Source of the DNA: Nostoc sp. LEGE 12450
GTDB lineage: Bacteria; Cyanobacteriota; Cyanobacteriia; Cyanobacteriales; Nostocaceae
DNA length: 64,000 nucleotides
Direction of reading: 5' to 3'
Assembly: GCF_015206895.1 (NCBI RefSeq)
Contig: NZ_JADEXU010000007.1
Coordinates: 1 to 64,000 of the forward strand
Position numbers and translations under genes: made by a program. The notes below the pieces were generated by a model that saw nothing but the letters and a program-made list of their open reading frames with translations, was not told the DNA's origin and ran no database searches. Shown one piece after another: positions 1 through 8,196 of this stretch; the stretch's first letter is position 1, and each line of letters begins with the position of its first letter.

Positions 1-50
1 GGAGTAGGGAGATGGGGAAGCAGGGGAAGAAGAACTATTGATATCTTGAG

Positions 51-77
51 CCATGCCCAATGCCCCATGCCCAATGT
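51..77. repeat. short tandem repeat (ATGCCCA/ATGCCCC type)
   Basis: A 14-bp unit, ccatgcccaatgcc, is present about twice in tandem. It follows purine-rich ggggaag repeats in the first 35 bases. Similar degenerate heptamer arrays (STRR type) are common in Nostocaceae intergenic DNA and recur here near 49.87 kb and 55.45 kb. No function is implied. Confidence 0.6.
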
Positions 78-89
78 CCTATTCCAATT

Positions 90-656
90 CTAAGTTAATT
101 GTGCAGTAGTTAAGGCTGTAGCGATCGCCCAGCCATCGACCAATAGTAACAGCAGTGTGAATCCTAGTAAAATCAGGTACATCCACGGCTGTGCTAAAGG
201 GCGAACATCTGTAGTATCAATACCTGTCTTTGCTTGGACAATTTGCACGAAACGGGCAAATCCAGTTACACGCATTGGTAGTAAATAAGCTTTCCCATCC
301 TGGCTGAGGAAGTAATAAACTAGCCCTCCTTGACCAGTGGTGCGGGGTTTTAACTCTTTCACCTCTGACCAAGGTAAAGACCAGCCTTTACGAAAAAAGC
401 GAGGCACCCAGGCGGGGTAAGTAACCTGAATTCCTTGGTCATCTAATATTACTTGTTCAGTCAATACAACGTACAAGGCAACTAAACCGATGCTAATCCC
501 TATCCACAAAAATTCTGGCGGTACGGGTGCGTCTGTTACCTGCGATAAAAAGGGTAATGGGACTGTGAGTGCTATGTATAGACTCAACAGCGTTATCCGA
601 ATTAAAGGAGACAGACGAAAAATAGAAACTGAGATATTGGCTGAGTTTGCTGTCAC
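90..656 (-). CDS. conserved membrane protein with PH-like soluble domain
   Basis: A 188-residue protein with three predicted membrane segments (about residues 14-36, 47-66 and 158-182). A central beta-rich soluble stretch (about 67-155) carries a W-S-x-V-K-E-L pattern like bacterial PH-type domains. The start codon is GTG at 656, chosen because it opens the frame; no strong ribosome binding site is seen, so a slightly later start is possible. The family is known to me only as a conserved cyanobacterial membrane protein, and its molecular role is unknown. The downstream flank holds heptamer repeats. The GTG start and function are uncertain, but coding status is well supported by composition and frame length. 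Confidence 0.75.
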   Translation of the reverse strand: MTANSANISVSIFRLSPLIRITLLSLYIALTVPLPFLSQVTDAPVPPEFLWIGISIGLVALYVVLTEQVILDDQGIQVTYPAWVPRFFRKGWSLPWSEVKELKPRTTGQGGLVYYFLSQDGKAYLLPMRVTGFARFVQIVQAKTGIDTTDVRPLAQPWMYLILLGFTLLLLLVDGWAIATALTTAQLT

Positions 657-746
657 GGCTTAATTACAATGCTTTTCTTCATTGTAGGGTAGGTCTATGT
701 CTTAGTTGGACTGTTGAAATAGGGTAGCCACTTTAATAATTTGTAA

Positions 747-811
747 TGGGCTACGCCCCACTACGCTCTAAGCAAAGCTATGCCGCAGGCTTTACGTAAT
801 TCGTAATTACT
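747..811. repeat. palindrome-rich dispersed repeat
   Basis: The segment contains gggctacgcccc (a short hairpin), a stretch rich in gctacgc/gcaaagctatgccgc motifs, and a GTAATTCGTAATTAC near-palindrome. Comparable motifs occur inside the elements at 17.9 kb and 45.3 kb. It lies between two minus-strand genes and could act as a 3' stem-loop, which is inference. Confidence 0.4.
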
Positions 812-817
812 AATTCT

Positions 818-1279
818 TTAAGGTAAATACTTTTGCACTACAATCCAGCCAGTAAGGGATACCCAGGCAAATCCTATAAACAGAATAATATTTATGCCGA
901 TGTGTAAGGGTCTAGCCCAAGACCGTCTGGCACTAATTTGAGTGGCACTGAAAGCAGACAGTAAAACTAATGCTACCACTATCAATCCAGCGACCAAGTG
1001 TGACGAGTGACCTAAAGAACCAAAGTGCCCTAAAGTCCCAACAATGCCGATCGCCAGCAATAGTAGCACTAAACTTACCATGCTGATGCCCATTGTATAG
1101 TGGAGCGATCGCACCCCTTTATTTCCGCCCATAAATGGCGTAATAAAAGGAAATTGCTGCGAAGTTCTCGCTCGAAACATTAAAACGCCGGTGATTGCTA
1201 ACATCAGATATGCCAGCAGGGACAAACCCATCGACCAGGCCGCTATTTTCCACAACCAAAGAAATGAAGGCAGATTCAT
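818..1279 (-). CDS. DUF4079 family membrane protein
   Basis: A 153-residue protein with about four hydrophobic segments (near residues 8-35, 60-85, 92-112 and 125-148). The layout and conserved polar positions (LHYTMG, GHSSHLVAG, RPLHIGIN) fit the cyanobacterial DUF4079 family. The His residues in the helices resemble haem-ligating histidines of four-helix cytochrome-like membrane proteins, but haem binding is inference. The start is ATG at 1279. Function is not established. It lies on the same strand as the upstream DUF1830 gene but is separated from it by a terminator-like hairpin, so it is probably transcribed separately. Confidence 0.8.
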   Translation of the reverse strand: MNLPSFLWLWKIAAWSMGLSLLAYLMLAITGVLMFRARTSQQFPFITPFMGGNKGVRSLHYTMGISMVSLVLLLLAIGIVGTLGHFGSLGHSSHLVAGLIVVALVLLSAFSATQISARRSWARPLHIGINIILFIGFAWVSLTGWIVVQKYLP

Positions 1280-1394
1280 AAGAATGATTGTAGATGAGAG
1301 TGGGCAGTGGGGAAATCAGGAGATAAGGTGACAAATTGCAACAAGTCTTTTACCTTGTCTCCAACTCTCCTTGTTTCCATGTCCCATGCCCAAT

Positions 1395-1424
1395 ATAAAA
1401 AGGGCTGCCGAATTCAGCAACCCT
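1395..1424 (-). terminator. rho-independent terminator of the DUF1830 gene
   Basis: Read on the minus strand, a hairpin with 7-8 bp arms (gggttgc...gcagccc, one G-U pair) around a loop containing GAATTC is followed by a short T run (ctttttata). It lies about 40 nt past the DUF1830 stop codon. Confidence 0.7.
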
Positions 1425-1461
1425 AAAATTGAGTCAAATTGTTTTTTTTAATTAACAGCTG

Positions 1462-1842
1462 CTAAAGAGCGACTTGTAAGGGTTTTATACTATCTCCAGT
1501 GTTTGTATTAATTTGCTGCACCAATGATTTGGTATTAATAGGGTCTTTTCCAGATAATGAGTCTGTATCAAACTCATGAGTACTGGATTCTTCGAGCATC
1601 AGGCGATCGCACGGAATCTTATCGGATAAAATTGCACTTGCCATCATCCCTGTATGAATCTCCAATTGGCCTTTTCGGGGAGCTTCAAAAACTAAACGCT
1701 GTCCAGGGAAAACAACCCTTTCAAAGTACCAGTTGGGAATATTGCAGATGCGAGCCACCTGTATTTTGCTCGTGGCATTAATGTAGCAGCAGAGAATTTT
1801 TCCCGATTGCTCAGGTGGTAGAGGATCTAATATTTGAGCCAT
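1462..1842 (-). CDS. DUF1830 domain-containing protein
   Basis: A 126-residue soluble protein. Residues 15-85 match the DUF1830 pattern: LCCYINATSKIQVARICNI, then NWYFERVVFPGQRL and FEAP. The tail after residue 90 (Ser/Asp/Asn rich) is low in conservation. The start is ATG at 1842. The family is widespread in cyanobacteria and its role is unknown to me. Transcription appears to end at the hairpin at 1395-1424. Confidence 0.85.
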   Translation of the reverse strand: MAQILDPLPPEQSGKILCCYINATSKIQVARICNIPNWYFERVVFPGQRLVFEAPRKGQLEIHTGMMASAILSDKIPCDRLMLEESSTHEFDTDSLSGKDPINTKSLVQQINTNTGDSIKPLQVAL

Positions 1843-2079
1843 AACTGCTGAGGAGCTTTACGCCACAATTTTACATTACACTGGGCAAGCCTAGCACTCA
1901 CTGATCCCCAGTTGCTGTAACTGTGAATACCAACTGTGTCTTTAGAGATTATTTCTTCCTAAAGGTATATTTTTAGTTATAAAAATTTTGTAACTATTCG
2001 TAGCTTTTTCGGAATTATACACTATACACAAAAGTTTTTAAGATTTTTATCCTGGTATCAAAGCTTTAATTCTCTTAGG

Positions 2080-2171
2080 GCAGACAAGACGACGATCCCC
2101 TTGCTTTTCGCCTAGCGAGTAAGGGAGTTTTGCCGTTTCATCTATCCCAGGATTAATAGGCTGGGATCATC
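2080..2171 (+). promoter_or_regulatory. structured leader upstream of the radical SAM gene
   Basis: Within the 593-nt gap 1843-2435 this part can form a hairpin at 2144-2167 (atcccag/ctgggat, perfect 7 bp) and another at 2097-2126 (cccttgct/agtaaggg, 7 of 8). The segment cgacgatccc (2090-2099) can instead pair with gggatcatcg (2163-2172, 9 of 10), which would compete with the first hairpin. Two mutually exclusive folds ahead of a gene suggest an RNA regulator. No cobalamin box (GCCACTG) is present. The rest of the gap is AT-rich with no gene seen. Confidence 0.35.
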
Positions 2172-2435
2172 GCTTAATGAATAAACTCAATGTTATGGTA
2201 AAGCTATATGAAAAATATCTTCATAAAGCCTATCTATAAACTCTATGTATGTTTTATGCATAGCAATTTTAGCGTTTCCTGCAATTGCTAATATTAGTTT
2301 TCTCACTACCAGCAATCAAATGAAATGTCAAGTGCGATCGCGATAATTAAAACCCAATAAAACAAGCACACACTTTAAAACTGGATGTTTTTCTCGCTTT
2401 CTCCAAAGATTGGCAAGATGGAAGTCAAAACACAG

Positions 2436-4010
2436 ATGATGGAAAATCGAATTCTTTACGTTCGCCTTCCTTGTAACCCCATCTTTCCTATTGGGGTTGT
2501 CTACCTGAGCGATCATGTCCATAAGCAGTTTCCTAATATTGAACAGCGCATCTTTGATTTAGGAACAGTGCCACCTTTAGACTACAATTCTGCTCTGGAT
2601 CGCTGTATCGATGAATTTAAACCTACACTGCTAGTATTTTCTTGGCGGGATATTCAAATTTATGCCCCAGTTGGTGGACGTGGTGGTAACCCACTGCAAA
2701 ACGCCTTTGAATTTTATTACGCTAAGAATCCTCTATTAAAACTACGTGGCGGATTGGGCGGTTTACGAATCTTCATCGCTTACTATGTAGAGTTATGGCG
2801 AAACCAGGGCTTAATCAAACGCGGTTTAAAGCGTGCCCAAAAATATAATTCTAATGCCCGTGTAGTTGTAGGTGGTGGTGCAGTTAGCGTATTTTACGAA
2901 CAGTTGGGTAAAAGCTTACCCCAAGGGACAATTATTTCTGTAGGTGAAGGTGAAACCCTGCTGGAAAAACTTTTAAGTGGAAAAGATTTTCGAGATGAAC
3001 GCTGTTACGTTGCGGGAGAAACCCAACCACGAAAACGCCTGATTCACGAACAACCCACCCCACTAGAAAAAACAGCTTGTAACTACGACTATATCGAAAC
3101 CATCTGGCCGGAATTTAACTTTTACCTGCAAGAAGAAGACTTTTATATAGGTGTACAAACTAAGCGTGGTTGTCCCCACAACTGTTGTTATTGCGTTTAT
3201 ACGGTTGTCGAAGGCAAACAAGTACGCATTAACCCAGCAGATGAAGTAGTTGCTGAGATGCGCCAATTATACGATCGCGGCATTCGCAACTTTTGGTTTA
3301 CCGATGCCCAATTTATCCCCGCACGAAAATTTATCGACGATGCCATAGAGCTATTGCAAAAAATCGTCGATTCTGGTATGACAGATATCCACTGGGCAGC
3401 ATATATCAGAGCCGACAATTTGACACCCGAATTGTGCGACTTGATGGCGAAAACCGGGATGAATTACTTTGAAATCGGTATTACCAGTGGTTCTCAAGAA
3501 CTCGTGCGGAAAATGCGGATGGGGTACAACCTGCGAACCGTCTTGCAAAACTGCCGTGACTTAAAAACAGCTGGTTTCAACGACTTAGTTTCCGTCAACT
3601 ACTCCTTTAACGTCATTGACGAACGTCCCGAAACCATCCGCCAAACCATCGCTTACCACCGCGAGCTAGAACGGATTTTTGGTGCTGATAAAGTTGAACC
3701 TGCCATCTTCTTTATTGGACTACAACCCCATACCCATTTAGAAGAATACGCTTTCAAAGAAGGCATCCTCAAACCAGGGTATGATCCAATGAGTTTGATG
3801 CCGTGGACAGCCAAAAAGCTCCTCTGGAATCCCGAACCCCTTGGTTCATTCTTCGGCGAAGTCTGCTTGCAAGCTTGGCAACAAAACCCCAACGATTTCG
3901 GACGCGAAGTCATGAAAATCTTAGAAGAAAAACTGGGTTGTGCCGACTTAGAAGCAGCACTTTCCGCACCAATAGAAACGAAAGAAAAACAGTTAGCGGG
4001 TATATCGTAG
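2436..4010 (+). CDS. B12-binding radical SAM protein (PSII high-light acclimation type)
   Basis: A 524-residue protein. Residues 1 to about 190 resemble a cobalamin-binding domain, with a GGG motif near VVVGGGAVS. A radical SAM core follows with the cluster motif C-x3-C-x2-C at Cys246, Cys250 and Cys253 (RGCPHNCCYC). In-frame ATGs exist at 2385, 2418, 2436 and 2439. I prefer 2436 because ggaag lies 11 nt upstream and the conserved sequence begins right after it. Cyanobacterial homologues are, to my recollection, annotated as photosystem II high-light acclimation radical SAM proteins; the substrate is unknown. The gene is preceded by a structured leader and followed after 77 nt by a DICT/HD gene on the same strand, possibly an operon. 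Confidence 0.85.
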   Translation: MMENRILYVRLPCNPIFPIGVVYLSDHVHKQFPNIEQRIFDLGTVPPLDYNSALDRCIDEFKPTLLVFSWRDIQIYAPVGGRGGNPLQNAFEFYYAKNPLLKLRGGLGGLRIFIAYYVELWRNQGLIKRGLKRAQKYNSNARVVVGGGAVSVFYEQLGKSLPQGTIISVGEGETLLEKLLSGKDFRDERCYVAGETQPRKRLIHEQPTPLEKTACNYDYIETIWPEFNFYLQEEDFYIGVQTKRGCPHNCCYCVYTVVEGKQVRINPADEVVAEMRQLYDRGIRNFWFTDAQFIPARKFIDDAIELLQKIVDSGMTDIHWAAYIRADNLTPELCDLMAKTGMNYFEIGITSGSQELVRKMRMGYNLRTVLQNCRDLKTAGFNDLVSVNYSFNVIDERPETIRQTIAYHRELERIFGADKVEPAIFFIGLQPHTHLEEYAFKEGILKPGYDPMSLMPWTAKKLLWNPEPLGSFFGEVCLQAWQQNPNDFGREVMKILEEKLGCADLEAALSAPIETKEKQLAGIS

Positions 4011-4028
4011 AAAACACGAATTCTGATT

Positions 4029-4074
4029 TTATCCCCCTCTCTTTCTCTGTGTCCTCTGTGCCTCTGCGGTTATT
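4029..4074. repeat. dispersed CTCTGTG/CTCTGCGG repeat
   Basis: Imperfect copies of ctctgtg and cctctgcggtt fill the 77-nt spacer between two co-directional genes. The same motif family appears inside the MITE at 17.8-17.9 kb and in the inverted repeat at 62.25 kb. It reads open in the frame of the downstream gene, which artificially extends that ORF upstream. Confidence 0.6.
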
Positions 4075-4087
4075 TTTACCAAATCCC

Positions 4088-5485
4088 ATGTTAGAAGGTT
4101 CAATCTTACAAAAGCTAGAAACAGCCCATCGCCATACCACCAGGCCAATTCGATTCGGTGTTTACTACAAAAATACCCTAGTTGCCCTGTGCCACGCTCT
4201 AGAAGACCATATCTTAACAGATGACGGTACACCCCTAGTTATCACAGCCTTTCAACAGGGGAAATGGTATCTACAAGAAGCTAAACGATATGCAGACATC
4301 GCCCAGCGTAGCCGCCAAATTGCCATCATGGCCGCCTCTGAATCTGGCTTTGCTGAACATCCTACCAGCCAGCTACCCAATGTAGACTTAGTAGGATTAG
4401 ATGCAGGCGATCCAGTTGAACAGGAGTGGCACTTAATTATTTTATCGCCTAAATACACAGCAATGGTAATTTGTCAAGAATTATCAGAAGCTGATTATGG
4501 CAGCGCTGGAGTACCGACATCAGACTTAGAGCGCAAATTCTATGGTTTGTGGACATTTGAGCCGGAATTAGTCCAAGAGACAGCAGAAATAGCGATCGCT
4601 CACATCAAAAAATACAACCCAGAACTGGCTCAAAAACTTACAGCCGATAAAGAACAAATTGTACCGTCAATGGCCAGATCGGAAAATTTAGGCGCAGTTG
4701 TCTCTCGTGTCGTAGATTACCTCCAGACTGGGCAAGATAATTTATCCATCCCCACAGCACCTCAGAAACAAACCCTAGATCGCAACTTGGTTTCCAACGA
4801 AATCCAAGCCTTTTTGCGAATGGCGCAACTAATGGATATGGCAGATGTCAACAATCCAATGGCAGCTGCGGAAGTGGTTGTACTTGCTGAAGCGATCGGC
4901 CAACTTTTGGATCTTCCCGCATGGCAGATTAAAAGATTGCGCTTGGCGGCTTTGTTACATCGCATAGATCCGTTACAAAAAGCAGAAAGCGTTCTCACAG
5001 ATGGTATATCCACACGCTACCAAGAAGATGCTCCCAGTTGTCCTTTAACTTGTCCCTTAGTACCAGGAGCACAAGTATTGCGAACTATGCCAAGATTACG
5101 AGCAGTTGCCCAAATTATTACTCACCAAAGCGAGTGGTGGAATGGCACAGGGGAACCAGCAGGTTTAGCTGGAGATGAAATTCCCCTAGAATCGAGAATT
5201 TTGGCATTATTGGCAGACTTTCAGTGGCGAGTTAATGAGCTAAAATCGTCAAATCAAAGCCGGGAACAGATATTTACTCAAGCTTTAGATGAATGCAAAC
5301 AGCAACAATCTAACCGCTTTGACCCTAAACTTGTAGATACCCTAACTTTATTAGTTATGGGTTTACAACAGGGACTCGACTTACCCATCATGACACCCAA
5401 AGTCAGCGCCGGCATCTGGATACTGGATTCCCAATGGGATAGCCACAGCAAGATAAGTGAGCAGATTGGTAGTTACTTTACATGA
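4088..5485 (+). CDS. DICT sensory domain plus degenerate HD-GYP-like protein
   Basis: A 465-residue protein. Residues 1 to about 170 fit the DICT sensory domain found with cyanobacterial signalling proteins. Residues about 230-440 follow the layout of an HD-GYP phosphodiesterase: AALLHRID, then THQSEWWNGTGEPAGL and IPLESRILALLADF. The HD doublet is replaced by His291-Arg292 and GYP reads GEP, so catalysis is doubtful. The reading frame is open upstream to 3803, but that part overlaps the radical SAM gene and a repeat, so I start at ATG 4088. The stop overlaps the next start by 4 bp (ATGA), implying translational coupling with the pentapeptide-repeat gene. A role as a sensor or scaffold is inference. 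Confidence 0.8.
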   Translation: MLEGSILQKLETAHRHTTRPIRFGVYYKNTLVALCHALEDHILTDDGTPLVITAFQQGKWYLQEAKRYADIAQRSRQIAIMAASESGFAEHPTSQLPNVDLVGLDAGDPVEQEWHLIILSPKYTAMVICQELSEADYGSAGVPTSDLERKFYGLWTFEPELVQETAEIAIAHIKKYNPELAQKLTADKEQIVPSMARSENLGAVVSRVVDYLQTGQDNLSIPTAPQKQTLDRNLVSNEIQAFLRMAQLMDMADVNNPMAAAEVVVLAEAIGQLLDLPAWQIKRLRLAALLHRIDPLQKAESVLTDGISTRYQEDAPSCPLTCPLVPGAQVLRTMPRLRAVAQIITHQSEWWNGTGEPAGLAGDEIPLESRILALLADFQWRVNELKSSNQSREQIFTQALDECKQQQSNRFDPKLVDTLTLLVMGLQQGLDLPIMTPKVSAGIWILDSQWDSHSKISEQIGSYFT

Positions 5486-6120
5486 ATATTGAAGCCATTA
5501 GATTAGGAAAACTCAAACAACTTCCAGGGGCAAATTTAGAAGACGAGGAACTCTCCCGACTGGATTTAAGCCGGATTAATCTTGCTGGTGCTACCCTTGT
5601 CGGCACTAATTTTGCTGGTTCTAAACTCGAAGGTGGACATTTGGAGGGGGCAAATTTGATGGGAGCCAACCTCCAAGAAACTGACTTGCGGGCGAATTTG
5701 ATGGGAGCCAACCTGATGCAAGCAGATTTAACGGGTGCTGACTTGCGGGGTAGTAATTTGCGTGGCGCTAACTTGATGGGAGCAAGACTCAGTGATGTGT
5801 CATTGGTAGGTGCTTTCTTGAGTGGTGCCAATTTGATGAACGTCAACTTACAAGGCGTTGATTTGCGCGGTGCTGACTTGCGCGGTGCAAACCTGACTGG
5901 GGCAAATCTCAAAGGTGCAGATTTGAGTCGCGCCGATTTGCAAGGTGCTTTATTGAGTGAAGCAAACCTTGAAGAAGCTGACTTGCGGGGAGCGAATTTG
6001 GCAGGGGCGAATTTTTCAGGAGCGAATTTACTTTGTGCAGAGTTAGAAGGTGTAAATTTGAGCGGCGTTAATTTGAATAAAGCGTGTGTGGTGGGGACAG
6101 TGGTTGAGACACTTGCGTAA
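5482..6120 (+). CDS. pentapeptide-repeat protein
   Basis: A 212-residue protein. After about 25 residues it is built almost wholly of A(D/N)LxG-type pentapeptides (ANLMG, ADLRG, ANLQE and similar). Such repeats form a right-handed quadrilateral beta-helix. One repeat near residue 70 is shortened, reading LRANLMGANL, which may break the register. It starts inside the stop of the DICT/HD gene (ATGA overlap), so the two proteins are probably made together and may interact. No membrane segment or signal peptide is visible. The biochemical role is unknown. Confidence 0.9.
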   Translation: MNIEAIRLGKLKQLPGANLEDEELSRLDLSRINLAGATLVGTNFAGSKLEGGHLEGANLMGANLQETDLRANLMGANLMQADLTGADLRGSNLRGANLMGARLSDVSLVGAFLSGANLMNVNLQGVDLRGADLRGANLTGANLKGADLSRADLQGALLSEANLEEADLRGANLAGANFSGANLLCAELEGVNLSGVNLNKACVVGTVVETLA

Positions 6121-6177
6121 ATATTGCACCAAAAAACCACCTATGCCGATTATTTGTATTTTTGAGGACTACCCAGA

Positions 6178-6324
6178 ATGACACCCGTCGCTGCACAAGT
6201 CTCAATCACCGCGATCATTCCCATCTTGACTGCGATCGCAAATTGGCAATGGGAACAGTTTAAAGAACTGGAGGCAGATTTATGTATCCTAGTATGGAGT
6301 AGAGGTATGGCAAGAGGTTTTTAA
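6178..6324 (+). other. possible small or decayed ORF (48 codons)
   Basis: The frame runs from ATG at 6178 to TAA at 6324 and is preceded by gaggac about 12 nt upstream. It begins MTPVAAQVSITAIIPIL and contains EQFKELEADL. After the stop, a different frame stays open for some 50 codons (around VWQEVFNFRLKLALDKDSD), which could mean a frameshifted gene remnant. I recognise no family. It lies between the pentapeptide gene and the toxin-antitoxin pair in a patch with other gene remnants. Confidence 0.25.
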
Positions 6325-6400
6325 TTTCCGTCTCAAGCTAGCACTGGATAAAGATTCTGACAGATGGCTTTTGATGCTGCGTACCGTAGCCACTTTTTCA

Positions 6401-6784
6401 TCACCAAACCCTCTGAATATTATAGGTATCAAAAGCCGAATCACGACTAATCAAAACAAGGGAATGATTCATCGCCTGTGCCACCAGAATACGATCAAAC
6501 GGATCTCGATGATGCAGTGGTAAATAACGGAATTGAACAGTATCGGTAAAGGTAATAGGGAGAATCGTTATACCCGCAGCAATTAGTTTAGGTTCAATCT
6601 CTTCAAAAGCACCCTGTAAGAATAGTTTTCCAATGTTGAGTTTAATCGCCATTTCCCAAAGACTTGCAATACTAAAGAAAACAGCCTCAGCAGATTCAAT
6701 TTTTTCTCTAGTTAACACTGGCAGGGTGGCATCATTCGAGACAAACCAGATAAAAGCATGAGTATCCAATAGTAATCTATTCAT
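6401..6784 (-). CDS. VapC-family PIN-domain toxin
   Basis: A 127-residue PIN domain. Acidic residues of the expected metal site are visible: Asp7 in LLLDTHAFIW, Glu44 in SLWEMAIK, Asp94 and Asp97 in HRDPFDRIL, and Asp115 in SRDSAFD. Family members cleave specific RNAs and are held inactive by the cognate antitoxin. The ATG at 6784 overlaps the stop of the upstream antitoxin gene by 4 bp, the usual arrangement for type II pairs. The protein looks intact. The RNA target cannot be inferred from sequence. Confidence 0.9.
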   Translation of the reverse strand: MNRLLLDTHAFIWFVSNDATLPVLTREKIESAEAVFFSIASLWEMAIKLNIGKLFLQGAFEEIEPKLIAAGITILPITFTDTVQFRYLPLHHRDPFDRILVAQAMNHSLVLISRDSAFDTYNIQRVW

Positions 6785-7008
6785 TCCATATATTCTTTCA
6801 TATCTTGAAGCGGCTCATCAAAGTCATTAGGCAATGGCAGAACAAACATTCCTTTCATCGTTCCAGCAACGCGATGCTTGTTTGTCTGCTTTTCTTCGGT
6901 AGAGTTTTTAGCGTGCTTCTCTATCAAAAACTCAATGTAATGAAGTACTTCCGTCTGAAGAGACTCAGGGAGTTCTTCTAATTTTTCTAAAATGACTGGC
7001 TGTATCAT
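6781..7008 (-). CDS. DUF2281-type antitoxin paired with the PIN toxin
   Basis: A 75-residue protein. The N-terminal half (LEELPESLQTEVLHYIEFL) matches the helical start of DUF2281 antitoxins. The C-terminal half (GTMKGMFVLPLPNDFDEPL) is the segment that usually occupies the toxin's active site. The start at 7008 has a GGAG ribosome binding site 8 nt upstream. Its stop codon overlaps the toxin start (ATGA). No AbrB or RHH DNA-binding fold is recognisable, so autorepression is uncertain. Confidence 0.85.
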   Translation of the reverse strand: MIQPVILEKLEELPESLQTEVLHYIEFLIEKHAKNSTEEKQTNKHRVAGTMKGMFVLPLPNDFDEPLQDMKEYME

Positions 7009-7054
7009 TGTTGTTTCTCCTTGGCAATTTTTATGAAAAACATCACAGCTATAT

Positions 7055-7252
7055 TTGTTTGAATCTCAAATACATTTTAATCCGGTTTGGATAAGCACTT
7101 TAATATCATGTCCTCTTGATTACTTACTAAACCCCAAGAACCCCACCCCGCCAAAGCTTATTGCTGCTACAGCCTTATATCTGGGAGTACCAGTGATTAG
7201 TCGAGATAGCAAAATTCAACTATCTAGTGTTAATACCATTTGGAGCCAGTAA
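7055..7252 (+). pseudogene. C-terminal remnant of a second PIN-domain protein
   Basis: The last 33 codons (about 7154-7252) read LIAATALYLGVPVISRDSK...VNTIW, matching the C-terminal end of VapC-like PIN domains including the final Asp. The expected N-terminal half with the first catalytic acids is absent, and the D-P-x-D segment before LIAATAL is replaced by NPTPPK. It lies head to head with the intact toxin-antitoxin pair. I read it as debris from another toxin gene. Confidence 0.65.
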
Positions 7253-7310
7253 AAAGGAAGCTTAGTGGAATAATGAGTAATAAAGCTGAATATTATTAAT
7301 ATTTTTATTT

Positions 7311-8144
7311 TCATATATGAGGCGATCGCTCAGTTCGCCCTCGTATCCACAAAGCTAGTACACTCATTAACAACACCCCCATCACTCCTTGTAGGGGATT
7401 ATTATTCACACCAGTTACCCAATCAGGAACCTGACCAGAATATTTAACTAATCCGCCAACATTAATAATGTAGTAGCCCCAAACTAAACCACCATGCAAA
7501 CCAATTAGTAAACCCAAGCGTCCCCTCCGCCAACGCTTTCCCCATACCTGCGTTAACCCCAGCAGGACTAAAGCTGGAAATTGTGGCAGTGTATGAATAA
7601 TTGCCTCCAAGGGTTTAATAAAATGCAATGTAGCAAAGGCAGTTGCATCTGTCCATAATGCCACACGCGGACTGTAATCTCGTTGTAATTCATCTAGCAA
7701 CCAGCCTCGGAATAACAATTCCTCAGCAAATCCGATGCCCAAACCAACAAGTAAACCCTCTAAAATAACTTTCAGCAAAAAAACTTTTGGTTGTTGCCAC
7801 ACCAACCAACCCAATAAACTTTCTACCCCAAAAAGTATCAGAATATTAATTATCCCCATAGCCAAACCACGCAGCAAATCCACACCGTTTTGTCGCGTGA
7901 ATTCTAAGCCATAATGCCGGAGAATTTGGGGCTCCTGGTAGACATATTTACCCCATAGTCTCAGGAGAAAAATAAATACTGTATATAACAATACCAATGT
8001 CAATATACTTTCTAAGTTTGAATCATGCACTAGTAAGTATATTGGTGCAGCTAATGGCAACCATAGCAACAATAAAGTCAAAATAAAACAACCCAGCCTA
8101 ATAGAGGCAGGGCGTTCAGCTAAACGGACAAGGTTTTTTTTCAT
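7311..8144 (-). CDS. CPBP-family intramembrane metalloprotease
   Basis: A 277-residue, highly hydrophobic protein with about seven membrane segments. Motif 1 of the CPBP (CAAX protease/Abi) family is clear: Glu141-Glu142 and Arg146 in FAEELLFRGW. His174 in FATLHFIKP gives the second motif. A further His appears in GLHGGLVWGYY. Family members act as membrane glutamic or metalloproteases in CAAX processing, bacteriocin immunity or signalling. The substrate here is unknown. The start is ATG at 8144. It neighbours clpS on the same strand with a 52-nt gap, but the pairing may be coincidental. Confidence 0.85.
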   Translation of the reverse strand: MKKNLVRLAERPASIRLGCFILTLLLLWLPLAAPIYLLVHDSNLESILTLVLLYTVFIFLLRLWGKYVYQEPQILRHYGLEFTRQNGVDLLRGLAMGIINILILFGVESLLGWLVWQQPKVFLLKVILEGLLVGLGIGFAEELLFRGWLLDELQRDYSPRVALWTDATAFATLHFIKPLEAIIHTLPQFPALVLLGLTQVWGKRWRRGRLGLLIGLHGGLVWGYYIINVGGLVKYSGQVPDWVTGVNNNPLQGVMGVLLMSVLALWIRGRTERSPHI

Positions 8145-8196
8145 ACCAATGTTAAGTCACCAGCCAATACTCTATATTTCAACTAATGACCAATAA

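Noticed and set aside
2080-2171. Cobalamin riboswitch before the B12-binding radical SAM gene
   Set aside because: The conserved B12 box and the expected multi-stem core are absent. Only a generic structured leader can be claimed.
5478-6140. 220-codon open frame antisense to the pentapeptide-repeat gene
   Set aside because: The periodic GCNAA(C/T)TTG-type codons of the pentapeptide repeats keep the antisense frame free of stops. The predicted protein (SAPxKFAP repeats) is a mirror artefact.
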